Assembly: GCA_947630825.1 (NCBI GenBank)
Contig: CANRJA010000017.1
Location: 1-38,929, forward strand
Source of the DNA: an uncultured Clostridia bacterium
GTDB taxonomy: Bacteria > Bacillota > Clostridia > Oscillospirales > Ruminococcaceae
Direction of reading: 5' to 3'
DNA length: 38,929 bases
Positions within the stretch are counted from its first letter, which is position 1. Every line of letters begins with the position of its first letter. Made by a program: the position numbers and the translations under genes. The notes under the pieces are model-generated. The model was not told where the DNA came from. It saw only the letters and a list, made by a program, of their open reading frames with translations, and ran no database searches. Below, piece by piece: positions 35,315 through 38,929 of this stretch.

Positions 35315-35420
35315 AATTTAATCATTCCTGACTTTTAATATATTACTGAACAGACCTATTTCAAAGGCTTCTGCACTTTGCTTTTGAACGCTTGGGTCAA
35401 CATGGCTATAGGTAGAGCAA

Positions 35421-36167
35421 TCACATGAACACTATCTCATACTCATCAAAGCTAGAAAGAAAATTCTTTATTACGTTTTTTACATTTTTCTCTGCAGCAT
35501 CATAAATTCCTTCGTTTTCTGATTTCACTAATCCTTTCTCTTCTAATTCATTAACCAAAGTTTGATATTGTTCAAAATCAATGGGATTCAAAATATTATT
35601 TAATTCTTCACACTCCACGCTGTCCCAAATTATATAATTATCAAGCACCTCAGGTGTTGGCAAAGATATGTATATTTTTTGACTTTCACTATTAACCTTT
35701 ATAGTAATATCATTAACATCGTATCCATCCTTTACAACACCGTCACATTTAATATTGATTGTATTTGTGGTTCCTGGAATATGGATATTATCCAGAAAAT
35801 ATCTTGAATACTCAGCAGATTTTGATACCGTATACTCTCCTAAGTAAGTGGCGAGCTCTTCAATTTTACTAATCTTTGCTTCAACTTCCTCTTTTGTAAC
35901 AACACGCTTTTCGACTTCGCCCGGTAGTTTAAAATCGAATTGTTTAGCATTTTCTTGTACAATCTCAGCCTTTTTCTCCTGACAAAAATTTAAGACTAAA
36001 AATACTCCTCCAAAACACAAAATCAAAACAATTAGAAGTACGGGAACTACTAACTTTCTTTTAATGACTTTATCTTTTTGACAGCATTTAGAAAATAAAA
36101 ATCCACATACAAAAACTGAAATAAAAACCAGTAAAATGCCTATAATGAGCTTTAACAATTCATTCAT
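35421..36167 (-). CDS. DUF4230-type membrane protein
   Basis: This 248-residue protein has two membrane segments (about 5-25 and 40-61). An extracellular part of about 185 residues matches what I know of DUF4230: GEYTVSKSAEYSRYFL, then IKCDGVVKDGYDVNDITIKV, ISLPTPEVLDNYI, LNPIDFEQYQTLVNEL and a helical C-terminus EKNVKNVIKNFLSS. The function of DUF4230 is unknown. The domain looks like a single alpha/beta module on the outer face of the membrane. The ATG at 36167 follows the stop of the 28-residue peptide by 7 bases, with GGTGGTGAT as ribosome binding site, so the two are translationally linked. Confidence 0.85.
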   Translation of the reverse strand: MNELLKLIIGILLVFISVFVCGFLFSKCCQKDKVIKRKLVVPVLLIVLILCFGGVFLVLNFCQEKKAEIVQENAKQFDFKLPGEVEKRVVTKEEVEAKISKIEELATYLGEYTVSKSAEYSRYFLDNIHIPGTTNTINIKCDGVVKDGYDVNDITIKVNSESQKIYISLPTPEVLDNYIIWDSVECEELNNILNPIDFEQYQTLVNELEEKGLVKSENEGIYDAAEKNVKNVIKNFLSSFDEYEIVFM

Positions 36168-36174
36168 GGAAACA

Positions 36175-36261
36175 TCACCACCAACCTGTGATTAACACAA
36201 GAACATAAAAAACAATAATTAATGCAACTATACCTGCAATCACTTTGCCAAAAATTTTCAT
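36175..36261 (-). CDS. 28-residue membrane peptide
   Basis: The ORF starts MKIFGKVIAGIVALIIVFYV and ends LVLITGWW, a single membrane helix with two basic residues at the N-terminus and a WW end. The ATG at 36261 has AGGAG 8 bases upstream, and the gene is the first of a transcript with a good promoter. It precedes the DUF4230 gene by 7 bases, so a small subunit or regulator of that membrane protein is a reasonable guess. No known family is recognised. Confidence 0.7.
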   Translation of the reverse strand: MKIFGKVIAGIVALIIVFYVLVLITGWW

Positions 36262-36343
36262 TACCTTTTCTCCTATATTTCATTCGATATTGATGCCATA
36301 TTAGGATCATAACCAAGACACAAGCATATTATATTTTTTATTA

Positions 36344-36372
36344 ATTATATCATATTTCGACAAACAAATCAA
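36344..36372 (-). promoter_or_regulatory. Promoter of the membrane cassette
   Basis: On the minus strand TTGATT (36372-36367) and TATAAT (36349-36344) are 17 bases apart, with TG one base before the -10 box (extended -10). The transcript would have a leader of about 75 bases before the 28-residue ORF. Confidence 0.8.
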
Positions 36373-36407
36373 GAAACAGTAAAGTTTTTAACCAAAATTT
36401 GTATTAT

Positions 36408-36445
36408 TAAAAAACTCCTATTGCACTTGATTGTACAATAGGAGT
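36408..36445 (-). terminator. Terminator after the LRR protein gene (copy 2 of a 38-base repeat)
   Basis: Same 38 bases as at 33004-33041: ACTCCTATTG (36414-36423) pairs with CAATAGGAGT (36436-36445), followed on the minus strand by TTTTTTAATAAT. It begins 11 bases past the end of the split LRR/Fn3 gene. It also insulates the membrane-cassette promoter downstream. Confidence 0.9.
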
Positions 36446-36456
36446 GATATTATTAA

Positions 36457-38138
36457 TTATTTAACCTTTTTCTTAACAACCTTGCTCCATTTACCGTAAC
36501 TTGTATTGCCGTTTATGGTCTTATATGCTCTAACCTTTACAAAATACTTTTTCTTTGATTTCAACCTTTTAAGAGTTACCTTGTTCTTTTTAACTGTGAC
36601 AGTTTTTTTGTTTTTGGTAAATTTATTGTTAGTCGCATACATTACCTCATAGCTGTCGCTCCGCTTACCTTTTTCCAAGAAACATTTAATTTCTTTTTCT
36701 TTGCCTTTAGATTAACGCTCTTAACCTTTACAGGCTTTGTAACTGTTGTTGCGGTCGGTGGCATTACCTTTGGAGATGCCGTTGTCGGAAAGTTAGTAGC
36801 AGGCTGTGCCGATGTAGGTTGGCTAGAACCTGAATTAGACGGCTGTGACTGACCACTGCCTGATGGATTTGATGATTCGGACGGATTGCTTGGGTTGTTG
36901 GGTATGTTTGAACCATCTAAAAGTTCATAATCAAATTCGTTGTACTTAGCACATTCTTCTCCTGCTGTACCTTCGTAACAATATATTTTATAGTCTTTTA
37001 TTTTTACATATCCTTCAATATCCCAATCAAAATCGTATCCAATAGCATATGCACCTATATATGTCACACCTTTAGGTACAGTTATGCTTGTTAATCCACA
37101 GTTAGAAAACGCAGAATATCCAATACTTGTTACGCTGTTTGGTATTGTTATGCTTTTTAAACTGGTACATCTAAAAAACGCATTATCTCCAATACTTGTT
37201 ACGCTGTTTCCTATTGTTACGCTTTTTAAACTGGTACATCTAAAAAACGCACTATCTCCAATACTAGTTACGCTATTTCCTATAGTTGCACTTGCTAAAA
37301 TGTAACAATATGCAAACGCACTATATCCAATGCTTGTTACACTGTTTGGTATTGTTACACTTGTTAAACTACAAGATGCAAACGCACTATCTCCAATACT
37401 TATTACACTATTTGGTATTGTTATGCTTTTTAAACTCCGACAGCTTTCAAACGCCCCATCTCCAATGCTCGTTACACTGTTTGGTATTGTTATGCTTGTT
37501 AAACTGCTACAATCATAAAATGTATAATCGCCAATACTTGTTACACTGTTTGGTATAGTTATACTCGTTAAACTTTCACAACCTGCAAATGCACTCCCTA
37601 CAATGCTCGTTACTTTTTCTGGTATTATAACATCTCCACTGCATGTTTGTCCATCTATAAGTATTCCATTAACAATAACTAAAGGATTTTCTTTTTGTTT
37701 ATTTTCAAGCCAAGGTGTTCCAGAAAACGCACCACTTCCAATGCTTGTTACACTGTTTCCTATTGTTACGCTTGTTAAACTGCTACAATTATAAAATGCA
37801 CAATATCCAATACTTGTTACGCTATTTGGTATTGTTACACTTGTTAAATCACAATATTCAAACGCACAATCTCCAATGCTTGTGACTCCGCTTTGAATTT
37901 CAATTTTTGTAATATATTCAAGAAAGTTATACCAATAAGAATTACCATAATAAAAGTTGTCCATATCACCAGTTCCCGAAATCGTGAGTATACCTGTACT
38001 TGTATCAAGCGACCAAGCTACATTAACACCGCATGAACCGCTATAGGTCTCCGCTGCTACATCAACCGCAGGCAAAACCCCTGCCAAACTAACTGTCATT
38101 ACCAATACTGTCAATAAATTTAAAATTCTTTTTGTCAT
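36457..38138 (-). pseudogene. BspA-type LRR surface protein with C-terminal Fn3 domain, frameshifted
   Basis: The ATG at 38138 (AGGAG 7 bases upstream) starts a signal peptide, [20 protein letters not shown]. An N-terminal beta domain follows ([19 protein letters not shown]), then about ten LRR_5/BspA repeats of 23 residues (consensus [18 protein letters not shown]) and a long Ser/Pro/Asn/Gln linker. An Fn3-like domain begins [20 protein letters not shown]. The frame ends soon after, at VSGATAMR near 36645, but the adjacent frame continues with [12 protein letters not shown] and YFVKVRAYKTINGNTSYGKW to 36457. Restoring one G would give [12 protein letters not shown], the expected Fn3 sequence. 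As read, the protein lacks the last two thirds of the Fn3 domain. It is a secreted adhesion-type protein. The upstream in-frame ATG at 38156 overlaps the ribosome binding site region. Confidence 0.88.
37120..37258 (-). repeat. Near-identical 69-base units inside the LRR gene
   Basis: Two adjacent units starting at 37120 and 37189 (69 bases = 23 codons each) differ at only a few positions. Weaker copies of the same unit extend on both sides, roughly 37080-37880. They encode the LRR_5 repeats [15 protein letters not shown]. The close similarity of this pair indicates recent duplication by slippage or recombination. Confidence 0.85.
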
Positions 38139-38191
38139 AATAACTCTCCTATTCATTGATAATTATTTTTTGTTTAGCTTAAAAACAAATA

Positions 38192-38755
38192 CTACTCTGA
38201 CAATTCTCTTATGAGCTTTTCTTTTTCTTCGTTATTTATCAGTCCCATTTCTGCTTGTTGCTCAATTTTGCGTATCTCTATGTAATTGTCAACTTTTTTC
38301 TTTGCGACGGCAAGCTTCATGTTATAATCTTCCTGCGAAATAATGTCCATCGCAAGTGCCTTATCCAACTTTTCTTTTTCAGCAAGAAACTCCTCTTCTG
38401 CCCTTTGTTTCTCACGCAGAACATTTTTTTCTTTGATTTCTTTTTCAAGCCGGATAATTTCCTTTTCCAATTCCTGCTTTCTTTCCATTTTTGGATCTAT
38501 AAGCTTTAAAGTATCTGAAACGTCAATACCAGGCATATCTCCTGCTTCAAGAACATAATCGACAAACTTTCTTCCAATCTGCACATATGACGAATCAAGT
38601 TCCTGATTGATTACATTGATCTGCGCCTTTAATGACACAAGTTCTGTTTGTTCCTGAGCGGTTACCGACACATTGGAACCTACCTTTACCGCTGAATTTT
38701 TTACACTGTTTCCAATATTAGAAGCTGTTTTTGTTACCTTGTCAAATAAACTCAT
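38192..38755 (-). CDS. Coiled-coil protein with SHOCT-like C-terminal modules
   Basis: This 187-residue protein has a strong ribosome binding site (AGGAGG) before the ATG at 38755. The N-terminal 35 residues (FDKVTKTASNIGNSVKNSAV) look like the start of stress-type or phage-associated proteins that often carry a zinc ribbon, though none is present here. The middle (about 35-130) is a charged coiled coil. Two short units near the end, LDKALAMDIISQEDYNMKL and QQAEMGLINNEEKEKLI, follow the SHOCT pattern (helix, G/D-I/L-I, acidic helix). No signal peptide or membrane segment. Function unknown; it lies 53 bases before the LRR gene start and may share its transcript. Confidence 0.75.
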   Translation of the reverse strand: MSLFDKVTKTASNIGNSVKNSAVKVGSNVSVTAQEQTELVSLKAQINVINQELDSSYVQIGRKFVDYVLEAGDMPGIDVSDTLKLIDPKMERKQELEKEIIRLEKEIKEKNVLREKQRAEEEFLAEKEKLDKALAMDIISQEDYNMKLAVAKKKVDNYIEIRKIEQQAEMGLINNEEKEKLIRELSE

Positions 38756-38824
38756 TTTTAATTCCTCCTGAATAATATTTAAAATTAGATATTTATTTTT
38801 ACTAAACCAACAAATTTTACATCA

Positions 38825-38929
38825 TTAAGACTCCTTTACAAATTCTTTAATTTTACCGCTAACCCATCTTTCTGTATAGGAATACTTCTTAGCTAATTGC
38901 TTAATATTTGTTCCGTCATATTCTTCAAT
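38825..38929 (-). CDS. Mor-family transcription activator, C-terminal fragment at window edge
   Basis: Only the last 34 codons are inside the window: EEYDGTNIKQLAKKYSYTER, then WVSGKIKEFVKES and TAA. The DGTNIKQLAKKY..TERWV sequence matches the helix-turn-helix end of Mor/C-type activators (first known from phage Mu), which are common as small accessory regulators in Firmicutes. It is followed by a 70-base gap and then the coiled-coil gene. Confidence 0.7.
   Translation of the reverse strand: MEEYDGTNIKQLAKKYSYTERWVSGKIKEFVKES

Noticed and set aside
37084-37794. Several plus-strand ORFs of 60-90 codons and the regular repeat spacing, which could suggest CRISPR
   Set aside because: The repeats are in-frame 69-base LRR units of the minus-strand surface protein without spacer-like variable segments, and the plus-strand frames are their antisense shadows.

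Overview
The window is a low-G+C Gram-positive chromosome segment, most likely from a gut Clostridia of the Oscillospirales/Ruminococcaceae type. This is an inference. It rests on the order of the conserved genes (leuS-rsfS-yqeK-nadD-yhbY ... ftsY-smc-rnc-plsX-trmFO-topA-dprA ... rplT-rpmI-infC), AddAB in place of RecBCD, TrmFO, strong AGGAGG-type ribosome binding sites, and BspA-type leucine-rich-repeat and FIVAR surface proteins. No rRNA, tRNA, CRISPR array or complete insertion sequence was seen.

Layout. (1) 1-1817: a secreted FIVAR-repeat surface protein, minus strand, cut by the left edge. (2) 2014-3475: a small regulatory module. A 67-residue Xre regulator (minus) and a 147-residue Xre regulator (plus) diverge from back-to-back consensus promoters. 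The plus-strand regulator is followed by an ImmA/IrrE-type metalloprotease. This resembles the repressor/anti-repressor pair of integrative elements, but no other element genes are visible. (3) 3569-31580: a block of housekeeping genes, all on the minus strand. Read in transcription order: addB-addA-araC-type regulator; then a strong promoter and a probable L20-type attenuator before infC-rpmI-rplT; then an rRNA/tRNA methyltransferase, dprA, topA, trmFO, plsX, rnc, a radical SAM gene, smc, ftsY, an ArsC/Spx-like gene, rdgB, yhbY, nadD, yqeK, rsfS and leuS; then rpsU from its own promoter with a structured leader. The block covers DNA repair and topology, translation and ribosome assembly, NAD and lipid synthesis, and protein targeting. 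Many genes overlap or are a few bases apart.

(4) 31581-38929: an accessory region with higher A+T, decayed genes and uncharacterised membrane proteins. It starts with a relic of a tyrosine recombinase and a frameshifted gene. Next comes a minus-strand membrane cassette from its own promoter: a 28-residue membrane peptide, a DUF4230 membrane protein and a 751-residue membrane protein. The large protein carries a possible PD-(D/E)xK-like nuclease core and a glycine-zipper tail. Two more tiny hydrophobic peptide genes follow, one interrupted by a stop codon. Two identical 38-base hairpin terminators border the larger genes. Beyond the cassette lie a BspA-type leucine-rich-repeat surface protein split by a frameshift, a coiled-coil protein with SHOCT-like ends, and the end of a Mor-family regulator cut by the right edge.

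The strongest candidate for an undescribed system is the membrane cassette at about 32767-36372. Its function cannot be read from the sequence. Its association with an integrase relic, and the nuclease-like plus membrane-inserting architecture, make a defence or toxin role a reasonable but untested guess.
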